A stretch of DNA of 42,151 bases from an uncultured Bacillota bacterium. GTDB taxonomy: Bacteria > Bacillota > Clostridia > Oscillospirales > Oscillospiraceae. Each line of letters opens with the position of its first letter. The stretch's first letter is position 1. Location: NCBI GenBank assembly GCA_947649625.1, contig CANSSJ010000013.1, positions 1-42,151 on the forward strand, in the 5' to 3' direction. Below, piece by piece: positions 30,591 through 38,278 of this stretch. Position numbers and translations under genes: made by a program. Below the pieces are notes generated by a model that saw only the letters and a list, made by a program, of their open reading frames with translations, ran no database searches and was not told the origin of the DNA.

Positions 30591-31030
30591 TGGATAATGT
30601 CTGCAAATTCTGCGGCGGCGCGCAGCTTCGCCCGGATATGGTGGAGGTGGGCCCCCTCCCCGGCGGAACGCTCTATCTCCACCGGGACCAGACCCACCCG
30701 GGCCGGCTGTTGATGGTCTCCGCGCGCCATGTGCGGAAAATCACCGATCTGTCCCCGGAGGAGTACGCGGCCCTTATGGAAAGCGTTTACCGGGCGGCCC
30801 AGGCGGTGACCGCGCTGTATAAGCCGGATAAGATCAATTATCTGGTTTTCGGTGATACCAGCACCCACCTCCATGTCCACATTGTCCCCAAATACCAGCA
30901 GGGAAAGGATTGGGGCAGGGTGTTCCTGACGGACGAGCCCAACCCTGTCTATTTGACACAGCAGGAATATCAGGACGGTGTGTCGGCCCTGCGCCGCCAG
31001 CTGGGCCTGGGGGAAAGTGAGGGCATCTGA
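30590..31030 (+). CDS. HIT-family nucleotide hydrolase/transferase
   Basis: This 146-aa protein has the histidine triad 'THLHVHIVPK' near residue 95, where the middle His is the nucleophile, and a preceding strand 'HPGRLLMVSARHVRKITDLS' usual in HIT proteins. 'CKFCGG' at the N-terminus looks like part of a zinc site, as in some HIT proteins. HIT proteins hydrolyse AMP- or acyl-adenylate conjugates. It begins by TGATG overlap with tctA and ends by TGATG overlap with the next dehydrogenase, so it is tightly built into the operon. A HIT protein is unexpected in a sugar-acid pathway. Confidence 0.88.
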   Translation: MDNVCKFCGGAQLRPDMVEVGPLPGGTLYLHRDQTHPGRLLMVSARHVRKITDLSPEEYAALMESVYRAAQAVTALYKPDKINYLVFGDTSTHLHVHIVPKYQQGKDWGRVFLTDEPNPVYLTQQEYQDGVSALRRQLGLGESEGI

Positions 31031-31989
31031 TGGGAAATATTCTGGTTACCGCCTCTCATTTCCAAACCCTGTGCCAGGACGCGATCGGGCTGCTGGAGCG
31101 CAGCGGACACCATGTCATTCTGAATGACCACGACATGCCCTATTACTCCTTTGACGAGCTGGCGGTCTGGGCCCCCGAAATTCACGGGGCCATTATCGGA
31201 ATGGACCGGTGGGACGAAGCCGTCTTCCAGCTTGCGCCAAACCTGAAAATACTGGCCCGGTTTGGCGTGGGAGTAGACAATATCGACCTGGAGGCGGCGA
31301 AGCACCATGGCGTTCAGGTGGTCAACGCAGCGGGTATGAACGCCAACGCCGTGGCGGAGCTGGGTGTGGCCATGATCCTGAACTGCCTGCGCGGTATTCC
31401 CCAGCTCCACCAGAAGCTGGCGGCGGGAGAGTGGGCCCGGGCCGTTGGCCACGATATTCAGGGAAAAACCGTAGGTCTGCTGGGCTTTGGCGACATCGGC
31501 GGACGGGTAGCCCGGAAGCTGTCCGGCATGGACGTCCGGCTGTTGGCCTACGACCCTTACCCCAACCAGGAGAAAGCGCGGTCTCTGGGCGTCACACTGG
31601 CGGACATGGACACAGTTCTGTCCCAAAGTGATATTGTGAGCATTCACATGCCCAGTATTCCGTCCACCTATCACGTGATGGGCCGGGAGGCCTTCCGTCG
31701 GATGAAGTCCGGTTCCTGGCTGATCAATACCGCCCGCGGAGCGCTGGTGGACACCGAGGCCCTGATCGAGGCCGTCACCTGCGGGCACCTGGCCGGAGCC
31801 GCGCTGGATGTGTTTGAGCAGGAGCCCCTCCCCGCGGACGCGCCTGTGCTCCATACGCCGGGAATCCTGTGTACGCCCCACGCGGGCGCGGAGACAGTGG
31901 AAACGTATCAAAATATCAGCATGATGGCCGCCCAGGCGGTAATTGACAGCCTGAACGGCCTGGAGCCCAAAAACTGGCTGAATAAATGA
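31030..31989 (+). CDS. D-isomer-specific 2-hydroxyacid dehydrogenase
   Basis: This 319-aa NAD-dependent enzyme has 'ILARFGVGVDNIDLEAA' and the Rossmann motif 'VGLLGFGDIGGRVARKLSG' (about 149-167). The catalytic Arg lies in 'INTARGALVDTEAL', Glu in 'DVFEQEPLP' and the proton-transfer His in 'CTPHAGAET'. The family reduces 2-keto acids such as hydroxypyruvate or glyoxylate, and includes phosphoglycerate dehydrogenase; the length is that of the short form without a regulatory domain. In this operon it may reduce the C2-C3 keto acid released by the aldolase, or oxidise a hydroxyacid substrate. Confidence 0.9.
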   Translation: MGNILVTASHFQTLCQDAIGLLERSGHHVILNDHDMPYYSFDELAVWAPEIHGAIIGMDRWDEAVFQLAPNLKILARFGVGVDNIDLEAAKHHGVQVVNAAGMNANAVAELGVAMILNCLRGIPQLHQKLAAGEWARAVGHDIQGKTVGLLGFGDIGGRVARKLSGMDVRLLAYDPYPNQEKARSLGVTLADMDTVLSQSDIVSIHMPSIPSTYHVMGREAFRRMKSGSWLINTARGALVDTEALIEAVTCGHLAGAALDVFEQEPLPADAPVLHTPGILCTPHAGAETVETYQNISMMAAQAVIDSLNGLEPKNWLNK

Positions 31990-32003
31990 GGAGTGAGCAA
32001 GCG

Positions 32004-32894
32004 ATGAAAAAGATGAAAGGCGTTATCACCGCAATGACGACACCTTTTGACGAGCACGATCAGGTGGATGTAAACGCCCTGGAGGAGCAGGTGGATTTCC
32101 TGATCGAAAAGGGCGTAAACTGCCTGTACCCCTGCGGGACCACCGGGGAGATGTTCAACATGACCCCAGAGGAGCGGGAACTGGTGGCGGAAACCGTATT
32201 CCGGCGGGCCGCCGGCCGCGTTACCGTGTACATCCATGTGGGGGCCATGACTTTGAAAGAGACCATCCGTCTGGCCCGGCACGCGGAGAAGCTGGGCGTG
32301 GATGGCATCGGCGTGGTGACGCCGGGCTTCTTCGGGATCAAGGACAAGGCCATGATCCGCTATTACCAGCAGGTCTCGGCCAGCGTGTCCCCGGACTTCC
32401 CCATTTATCTCTACGCCATTCCCCAGTGTGCCGCCAATGATCTACAGCCCGAGGTGGTGGCGGAGCTGATCAAAACCTGCCCCAACATCATCGGGATCAA
32501 GTACAGCTACGCGGACATGATCCGGTTAAAAAATTATCTGAATCTGAACGACGGCAATTTCTCCGTACTGTTTGGCCCGGACCGGCTCTTTCTGCCCGCC
32601 ATGGCCATGGGCTGCGACGGCACGGTGTCCGGGTGCTCCGGCCCCATGCCGGAACACTTTGTCAACGTCTATCGGGCTTATCTGGCCGGCGATATGGACA
32701 CCGCCCGGAAGGAGCAGAAAATCGCCAACGAGATATGCGAGATCTTACAGAGCGGCGCTGACATGGGTATATTCAAGGCGGCGCTCCAGCTCCGGGGCCT
32801 GACCGGCGGCCACATGCGCGCCCCCCTCATCGACCTGGATGAAGACGAAAAACAGGCGCTGTACAGACAGCTCACCCCCTATTTAAGCGTATGA
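32004..32894 (+). CDS. DapA-family aldolase (dihydrodipicolinate synthase/N-acetylneuraminate lyase superfamily)
   Basis: The protein of about 296 aa is a class I (beta/alpha)8 aldolase. It has the pyruvate-binding 'PCGTTGEMFNMTPEERE' near residues 44-60, the catalytic Tyr in 'IYLYAIPQC' and the Schiff-base Lys in 'IIGIKYSYAD'. In sugar-acid operons such enzymes cleave 2-keto-3-deoxy acids or their phosphates to pyruvate and an aldehyde. Genuine DapA is less likely, since lysine genes are absent. The ATG at 32004 follows GAGGAG; an earlier ATG at 31986 overlaps the previous stop. Its stop overlaps the kinase start by four bases. Confidence 0.88.
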   Translation: MKKMKGVITAMTTPFDEHDQVDVNALEEQVDFLIEKGVNCLYPCGTTGEMFNMTPEERELVAETVFRRAAGRVTVYIHVGAMTLKETIRLARHAEKLGVDGIGVVTPGFFGIKDKAMIRYYQQVSASVSPDFPIYLYAIPQCAANDLQPEVVAELIKTCPNIIGIKYSYADMIRLKNYLNLNDGNFSVLFGPDRLFLPAMAMGCDGTVSGCSGPMPEHFVNVYRAYLAGDMDTARKEQKIANEICEILQSGADMGIFKAALQLRGLTGGHMRAPLIDLDEDEKQALYRQLTPYLSV

Positions 32895-33775
32895 GAGTGC
32901 TATGTTTTGGTTCGCTGAACCTGGACCACATTTACAATGTCCAGGAGTTCGTCAGACCGGGCGAGACCTGCAAGGCCCTGTCGGTGGAGGAACACTGCGG
33001 CGGCAAGGGCTTTAATCAGGCCGCCGCCGCCGCAAAGGCGGGCCTGCCCGTCTCACTGGCGGGCTGTATTGGTGAAGACGGCGGGGTGTTTTTGGACAAA
33101 TGCCGTCAGGCCGGCGTGGATACCGCTCATCTGTCCCGTGTGGAGGAGCCCACCGGAAGCGCGGTGATCCAGGTCAATCAGCGAGGGGAAAATTGTATCC
33201 TGCTGTATGGCGGGGCCAATCAGTTGGTTACCAGGGCACAGATCGATCAGGTGCTGGCCGCCTTTGAACCTGGCGACGTACTGATGCTGCAAAACGAAAT
33301 CAGCGAGCTGGCCTATTTAGCGGAAGAAGGCGCCCGCCGGGGGCTGCGCATCGCGCTGAATCCGTCCCCCATGAACAGCCAGATTACCCCGGCCATCCTG
33401 GAAAAGGCGACCTGGCTGTTTGTCAACGAGGTGGAGGCGGAGCAGCTGTGCGGCGCCTCAGAGCCGGGGGTCTGCCTTCAGCGGCTGGGCCGGATGTGCT
33501 CCGGAGGCTCCGTGATCTTGACGCTCGGAAGCGCCGGTTCCTGTTACGGCGGACCGGAGGGAACATTTGAGCAGCCCGCTTTTCCCGTCTCCGTGGTGGA
33601 TACCACCGCAGCGGGGGACACCTTTACCGGGTATTTCCTTGCGGATATCCTGAGAAATGGCGATCCGGCGAGTGCGCTGCGTATGGCCGCCAAGGCTGCG
33701 GCCCTGGCAGTTACCAGAAAGGGAGCGTTTGACTCCATCCCCTGGTTAAATGAGGTGGAGGCCGCACAGATGTAA
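32891..33775 (+). CDS. PfkB-family sugar kinase (ribokinase-like)
   Basis: This 294-aa kinase has 'CFGSLNLDHIYNV' at the N-terminus (substrate Asp), 'HCGGKGFNQAAAAAKAG' as in ribokinase, and the catalytic motif 'DTTAAGDTFTGYF' with the base Asp intact. ATP phosphorylates a sugar or keto-sugar acid; after a KduD-like enzyme and beside an aldolase, 2-keto-3-deoxygluconate is one plausible substrate and ribose or a similar sugar another. It is translationally coupled to the aldolase by an ATGA overlap and is last in the operon. Confidence 0.88.
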   Translation: MRVLCFGSLNLDHIYNVQEFVRPGETCKALSVEEHCGGKGFNQAAAAAKAGLPVSLAGCIGEDGGVFLDKCRQAGVDTAHLSRVEEPTGSAVIQVNQRGENCILLYGGANQLVTRAQIDQVLAAFEPGDVLMLQNEISELAYLAEEGARRGLRIALNPSPMNSQITPAILEKATWLFVNEVEAEQLCGASEPGVCLQRLGRMCSGGSVILTLGSAGSCYGGPEGTFEQPAFPVSVVDTTAAGDTFTGYFLADILRNGDPASALRMAAKAAALAVTRKGAFDSIPWLNEVEAAQM

Positions 33776-33835
33776 ACTGCGCCGGCAGAACAGAGGAGCG
33801 CAAGGCCTTATCGCAGATAAACAAGATCCGCAGCG

Positions 33836-33877
33836 GGGAGAGGACTTTATTATGAAGTCCTCTCCCGCATCTTTTTT
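33836..33877 (+). terminator. Terminator of the sugar-acid operon
   Basis: A 12-bp perfect stem (33836-33847 with 33855-33866) with a 7-base loop is followed by GCATC and TTTTTT. Confidence 0.85.
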
Positions 33878-33898
33878 AAGACCAGTCAAATACGGGTG

Positions 33899-33950
33899 GA
33901 TCTGTCGTTTTTTGACAGATCATCGCCTGTGAATCAGGCGGAAGCGTTTG
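33899..33950 (+). promoter_or_regulatory. Two short hairpins and a cre-like site before lacI
   Basis: The pairs 33899-33906 with 33914-33921 (8 bp) and 33924-33929 with 33935-33940 (6 bp) form two small hairpins. GGAAGCGTTTGC just after them resembles the LacI/CcpA operator class (central CG). It is 40 bases before the LacI promoter and could be a control site for it. The binding protein is inferred. Confidence 0.4.
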
Positions 33951-33990
33951 CTGTTCTCTGTTTACCAATGCGGAAAGGGAACGATTTCAA

Positions 33991-34019
33991 TTGACGTGAG
34001 AAATAAAACATGTTATGAT
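33991..34019 (+). promoter_or_regulatory. Promoter for the LacI regulator
   Basis: TTGACG, a 17-base spacer and TATGAT (34014-34019) lie 32 bases before the ATG. Confidence 0.7.
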
Positions 34020-34050
34020 TTTGTTAAAATGGAACAGGGGTGAAACTATT

Positions 34051-35058
34051 ATGGCTGCGACCTTAAAGGATGTTGCGGAGCAGGCGGGCGTCAGTATTGC
34101 GACGGTATCGCGGGTGCTGAATGATCCGGAAAAAGTGGCGGAACAATCGCGGCGCAAAGTTTTGGATGCTATTGACACACTTGGATACTCCTCCAACCTG
34201 CTGGCCAAAAGTTTGCGGCAGGACGGCCTGAACGCGGTTTATGTCCTTTTGCCCAGTTTGAGCGACCCCTTTTTTGCGCAGATGCATCAGGGAATTTCAG
34301 ATGTGCTGTCCGCCTATAATTATTTCATGCTGTCCGTCACTACAGAGGGCGACAGCGTGCTGGAGCAGGAGTGCCTGCTGAAAGCGAAGACCATGGGCGC
34401 CTCCGGCGTACTGCTCTATACGCCTAACGACCCGGTACCGGAGGCGTGGAGCGCCTTTGGCAGCAGCTTTCCTATTCTGCTTCTTTCCGGCAATTCGGTG
34501 GAAGGGAAAGCCCGTATGACAAGCCTGTTCATGGACCGCACAGGGGTGGGAAAACAGGCGGTGGATATTCTTTTTGAGAGAGGAAAACGAAACATTCTTT
34601 ACCTGTGCAGCCGCCCGGACAGCCTGGACGGCGAATGCTGGAGCGGAATCCAGCAGGCCGCAGAAGCCCATGGCCTTACCTGTCAGCTGTATCAGGCGGG
34701 CCGCTCACCCGGAGATGCAGCCAGGGAGCTGGAAAAATTCTGGGAAAAAGCGGATGTCCTTCCAGACAGCATTTTGACGCAGAGCACCGCGCAGGCGGCG
34801 GGTGTCCTCTCCTTCCTGCGGGAGCGGGGCATCCAGGTTCCGGAACAGACGGCAGTTATGAGCTTTGAAAATACAGAGCTGGCCTGTCTGCTGACCCCAC
34901 AGGTTTCTGTTATAGGTCCGGCGGGTTATCAGGTGGGGATGATAGGAGCCAAACGCCTGCTGGAGTGGATCCATACACCGGAGGAGAAAATTTCCTGCTG
35001 GCAGGAGGGCGTGGATCTGACCTATATTCCGAGGAGGTCAACGGATGTTAGAGTGTAA
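34051..35058 (+). CDS. LacI-family transcriptional regulator
   Basis: This 335-aa protein has the LacI headpiece 'TLKDVAEQAGVSIATVSRVL' with the hinge 'YSSNLLAKSLRQ', then a periplasmic-binding-protein-like sensor domain. AGGGGTGA precedes the ATG. It lies between the sugar-acid operon and the acyl-CoA dehydrogenase operon, whose promoter carries two AAAACGTTTT palindromes of the LacI class, so it may control either or both. Its last 14 bases overlap the PfkB homologue downstream, an unusual regulator/kinase-like pair. Confidence 0.92.
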   Translation: MAATLKDVAEQAGVSIATVSRVLNDPEKVAEQSRRKVLDAIDTLGYSSNLLAKSLRQDGLNAVYVLLPSLSDPFFAQMHQGISDVLSAYNYFMLSVTTEGDSVLEQECLLKAKTMGASGVLLYTPNDPVPEAWSAFGSSFPILLLSGNSVEGKARMTSLFMDRTGVGKQAVDILFERGKRNILYLCSRPDSLDGECWSGIQQAAEAHGLTCQLYQAGRSPGDAARELEKFWEKADVLPDSILTQSTAQAAGVLSFLRERGIQVPEQTAVMSFENTELACLLTPQVSVIGPAGYQVGMIGAKRLLEWIHTPEEKISCWQEGVDLTYIPRRSTDVRV

Positions 35059-35968
35059 AATGCCGGCAATTGTGTCCCTGGGCGTGCTGAATGTGGACTT
35101 TGTTATGGAAGTGGGCAAGGACCTGATTGGAAAAAAACGCCTGGGCAAGCGGATATCCATCAGCGCCGGCGGCTATGGCGGTTGTCAGGCGGTTGCGGCC
35201 GTCCGCTGCGGCGTTCCAACCGCCGCGGTAGGCCGGGTGGGAACGGATATCTTCAGCTATCAGATCGAAAAAACGCTCCAGGAGGAGCAGGTGGACTGCC
35301 AGTTCTTGCAGGAGACAGAAGGGGACAACACCGGCCTGTCTGCCATCATCGCGGAGGAGGGCAAGGAGAGCGTCTCCATTGATTTCCTGGGAACAAATTT
35401 TCAGATCACCAAGCAGGATATCGACCAGTGCCGCGAAGCGATTCAACAGGCTAAGCTGGTGATGATCTATATGGGACCGGCGATGATGGAGGCGTCCGCC
35501 CATATGGTTGAGGTGGCCAATCAGAGCCGTACACCGGTGCTGCTTACCCCTACCCTGTTCACAGGTATACAGACGGGATTATGGCAGAAGGTGGACTATT
35601 TGGTCATGAATCTGACCCAGGCCGCGGATTTATGCGGCCTTACGGAGGAGAGCGTCAGAACGGCCCGAATTGCCGCCGGTATGTTGTCCGGTCAGGTCAG
35701 AAAGGCCATCGTGATCCACATGGACAAAGGCGGAGTCCTGGTTGCCGAAAATGGCATCCTGACCACGCTGGACGTGATGCCGGAGAGCAAGGTGGTGGAT
35801 TACTCCGGTGCGACAGCCTTCTTTACAGGGGTGTTTGGTGCGGAGCTGGTTAAAGGAAACACCATCCAGAAGGCTGCGATAAAGGCCCATCGCGCCGCAA
35901 TGCTCTGCATGGAAAAGGTCGGCACTTATGCCTCTTTCCCAACGGCAGAGCAGCTGAAACGGTTATAA
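35045..35968 (+). CDS. PfkB-like protein lacking the catalytic aspartate (probable pseudokinase)
   Basis: This 307-aa protein has the ribokinase fold: 'SLGVLNVDFVMEVG' at the start and a sugar-kinase lid. The catalytic motif, normally G/A-A-G-D, reads 'DYSGATAFFTG' (residues 252-262) with Ala258 in place of the base Asp. The substrate motif GGKG-x-N is also altered to 'GGYGGCQA'. It is therefore unlikely to phosphorylate sugars. It overlaps lacI by 14 bases, with GAGGAGG inside lacI, so the two are coexpressed. A ligand-binding or regulatory partner role is a reasonable inference. Normal length and full frame argue against a decayed gene. Confidence 0.82.
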   Translation: MLECKMPAIVSLGVLNVDFVMEVGKDLIGKKRLGKRISISAGGYGGCQAVAAVRCGVPTAAVGRVGTDIFSYQIEKTLQEEQVDCQFLQETEGDNTGLSAIIAEEGKESVSIDFLGTNFQITKQDIDQCREAIQQAKLVMIYMGPAMMEASAHMVEVANQSRTPVLLTPTLFTGIQTGLWQKVDYLVMNLTQAADLCGLTEESVRTARIAAGMLSGQVRKAIVIHMDKGGVLVAENGILTTLDVMPESKVVDYSGATAFFTGVFGAELVKGNTIQKAAIKAHRAAMLCMEKVGTYASFPTAEQLKRL

Positions 35969-36015
35969 ACAGGAGATTTCCGGTATTATCTCATATCATT
36001 GACACTGAGACACTG

Positions 36016-36053
36016 ACAGCCTCACGCGGTATCCCGCGGCAGGCTGTTTTTTA
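36016..36053 (+). terminator. Terminator of the lacI operon
   Basis: A stem of 7 bp (36016-36022 with 36041-36047) plus an inner 5-bp GC stem (36025-36029 with 36034-36038) is followed by TTTTTT. The remaining bases up to 36178 show nothing I recognise. Confidence 0.8.
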
Positions 36054-36178
36054 TGCCTTGACGAAGATAAGTTTTCATAACAAAGTCGGGAAAGGGGCAA
36101 AGACATACAGCAAATCTCACAAAACTGCGCCATGCTGATTGGTGAAAAGCCAGAAGATCAAAAACCTCAAAATAATAC

Positions 36179-36207
36179 TTGACTTTCATGAGAAAACGTT
36201 TTATCAT
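36179..36207 (+). promoter_or_regulatory. Promoter of the acyl-CoA dehydrogenase operon
   Basis: TTGACT (36179-36184), a 17-base spacer and TATCAT (36202-36207) are seen. The leader to the ATG is about 85 bases and AT-rich. Confidence 0.75.
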
Positions 36208-36227
36208 TACGCCAGAAAACGTTTTCT
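36193..36227. promoter_or_regulatory. Two LacI-type operators
   Basis: AAAACGTTTT at 36193-36202 sits between the -35 and -10 boxes. A second site, the perfect 14-bp palindrome AGAAAACGTTTTCT, lies at 36214-36227, just past the -10. The centres are 23 bases apart. Such central-CG palindromes are the LacI/CcpA binding class; the protein at 34051 is the obvious candidate, with CcpA as an alternative. Confidence 0.75.
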
Positions 36228-36298
36228 CGTATTTCTTTATATTCTCTCCGTCAAGAAAATCCCCCCAAATAATCAAGCGATAAGGAAGTGAACGCGAA

Positions 36299-37438
36299 AT
36301 GGATTTTGGGTTCAGCGGCGAATACACAATGGTACAAAAAATGTATCGTGACTTTGCGGAAAAAGAAATTAAACCAATCGCATCGGAAATTGACGAGGCA
36401 GAGCGGTTTCCAAAGGAAAATGTAGAAAAAATGGCCAAAATGGGAATGCTTGGCATTCCGTTTCCCGAGGCATACGGCGGAGAGGAAGGCGATTATCTCT
36501 CCTATGTGTTTGCCGTAGAAGAGTTATCCAAGGTGTGCGCATCCACCGGCGTAACACTGTCCGCGCACACATCTCTGTGCGCCGCACCTGTTTATGATTG
36601 GGGCACAGAGGAGCAAAAACAAAAATATCTGACCCGGCTGGCCAGCGGAGCGTGTCTGGGCGCCTTTGGCCTGACGGAGCCCAATGCGGGGACGGACGCA
36701 TCCCGGCAGAGGACTACGGCTATCCGTGAAGGCAGCCATTACATACTCAATGGCTCCAAATGCTTTATTACCAATGCGGGCGAGGCAGACATCTATGTCA
36801 TTATGGCCATGACGGATCCGGAAAAGGGAAGCCGGGGCATTTCCGCTTTCATTGTGGAGAAAGATTTCAGCGGCTTCTCTGTTGGAAAGCATGAAAAAAA
36901 GATGGGTATCCGGGGTTCGGCTACCGCCGAGCTTATTTTTGAAAAATGTATCGTGCCGGCGGAAAATCTGCTGGGTGAAGAAGGTCAGGGCTTTAAAATT
37001 GCGATGCATACCCTTGACGGCGGGCGGATCGGAATTGCAGCCCAAGCTCTGGGCATTGCGGAGGGCGCTCTCAACGAGGCGGTTGCCTACGTAAAGCTGC
37101 GGGAGCAGTTCGGCCGAAATCTGGCCAGCTTTCAGAATACCCAGTTCGTAATTGCCGACATGGCCAATCAGATCGAAGCGGCCAGGCTGCTGGTCTATCG
37201 AGCCGCCTGGTGCAAGGACAACCGCCAGCCCTATTCCACTGCTTCTGCCCATGCAAAACTGTTTGCAGCGGAGACCGCTATGTCGGTTGCCACCCGGTGC
37301 GTACAGCTCCTGGGGGGATATGGATATACCAGGGAATATCCCCTTGAGCGCATGATGCGCGACGCAAAAATAACTCAGATATATGAAGGGACCAGTGAAG
37401 TACAGCGCATGGTCATTTCCCGAGAAGTTCTGAAATAA
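36299..37438 (+). CDS. Acyl-CoA dehydrogenase (butyryl-CoA type)
   Basis: This 379-aa flavoprotein matches short-chain acyl-CoA dehydrogenases. It has '[20 protein letters not shown]' early, '[17 protein letters not shown]' at the FAD/substrate site, '[17 protein letters not shown]' and the catalytic Glu363 in '[20 protein letters not shown]'. It oxidises an acyl-CoA at the alpha-beta position, or runs in reverse in anaerobes, passing electrons to ETF. AAGGAAG precedes the ATG. It is the first gene of an operon with EtfBA, a second dehydrogenase and CoA-transferases. The coding sequence is visibly less GC-rich than the genes left of 24 kb. Confidence 0.93.
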   Translation: MDFGFSGEYTMVQKMYRDFAEKEIKPIASEIDEAERFPKENVEKMAKMGMLGIPFPEAYGGEEGDYLSYVFAVEELSKVCASTGVTLSAHTSLCAAPVYDWGTEEQKQKYLTRLASGACLGAFGLTEPNAGTDASRQRTTAIREGSHYILNGSKCFITNAGEADIYVIMAMTDPEKGSRGISAFIVEKDFSGFSVGKHEKKMGIRGSATAELIFEKCIVPAENLLGEEGQGFKIAMHTLDGGRIGIAAQALGIAEGALNEAVAYVKLREQFGRNLASFQNTQFVIADMANQIEAARLLVYRAAWCKDNRQPYSTASAHAKLFAAETAMSVATRCVQLLGGYGYTREYPLERMMRDAKITQIYEGTSEVQRMVISREVLK

Positions 37439-37481
37439 CACGCTGGATACATCTGTAAAAGAGATTGGACGGGCGGTAAAT

Positions 37482-38261
37482 ATGAATATCATGGTATGTA
37501 TTAAGCAGGTATTGGACAATGCATCTGTCCCAAAGCTGGACCCGGCGACAGGACGGGTCGTGACAGAAGGCGTTGAAACAATAGCGAATCCTTTCGACCT
37601 GAATGCTCTGGAAGGGGCGCTGAGGCTGACAGATGTCCACGGCGGCGAAGTGAGCGTCATTACCGTTGGAAATGAGGAATGCAAAACAGTGCTGAAGCTG
37701 GGCCTGGCGATGGGCGCGGCACACGCCTATCTGGTCAAGGCGCCGGATGGACAGGAACAAGATTCCTGGTCCGTATCCTATCTCCTGTCAAGGGCCATCA
37801 CATCACTCGGTCCCTTTGATTTAGTCCTTTGCGGCAAACAGGCGATTGACGATGACTCCGCCCAGGTGGGCGGCAGTATTGCCCGGTTGTTAAATATGAC
37901 CCAAGTTACTTATGTGGAAGAGATCCAGGAGGTATCCTCGGAGAGCATCACTGTGAAGCGGGCCGGCAACAGCGGCAGTGAGATAATTGCGGCCAGACTT
38001 CCTGCGTTGCTGACCTGTGAAAAATCTCTTGGCGAGCCGCGCTATCCTACCCTGAAGAGGACAAGAATGGCAAACCGTGTTGATATCCCCGCCCTGGATT
38101 GTACGGAGATCGGCGCGGACCCGGACAGGGCGGGCGCGCTGGTAAAGGTACAGATGGTCTATGCGCCTGAGCCCCGCCAGCGCGGCGAGCTGCTGAGAGG
38201 TGAGCCGGAAGAAATTACAAGATTGGCAGTTGCCAGGCTCGTGGAACAGAAAATTATTTGA
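37482..38261 (+). CDS. etfB: Electron transfer flavoprotein, beta subunit
   Basis: This 259-aa EtfB begins 'MNIMVCIKQVLDN', has 'NPFDLNALEGALRL', and contains the signature 'LVLCGKQAIDDDSAQVGGSI' near residues 111-130. It forms a heterodimer with EtfA and shuttles electrons between acyl-CoA dehydrogenases and another redox partner. Some clostridial ETFs bifurcate electrons with NADH and ferredoxin, but this cannot be decided from the sequence alone. The RBS before the ATG is weak. It lies 43 bases after the first dehydrogenase. Confidence 0.93.
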   Translation: MNIMVCIKQVLDNASVPKLDPATGRVVTEGVETIANPFDLNALEGALRLTDVHGGEVSVITVGNEECKTVLKLGLAMGAAHAYLVKAPDGQEQDSWSVSYLLSRAITSLGPFDLVLCGKQAIDDDSAQVGGSIARLLNMTQVTYVEEIQEVSSESITVKRAGNSGSEIIAARLPALLTCEKSLGEPRYPTLKRTRMANRVDIPALDCTEIGADPDRAGALVKVQMVYAPEPRQRGELLRGEPEEITRLAVARLVEQKII

Positions 38262-38278
38262 TCAGAGGGGGGATGGAG

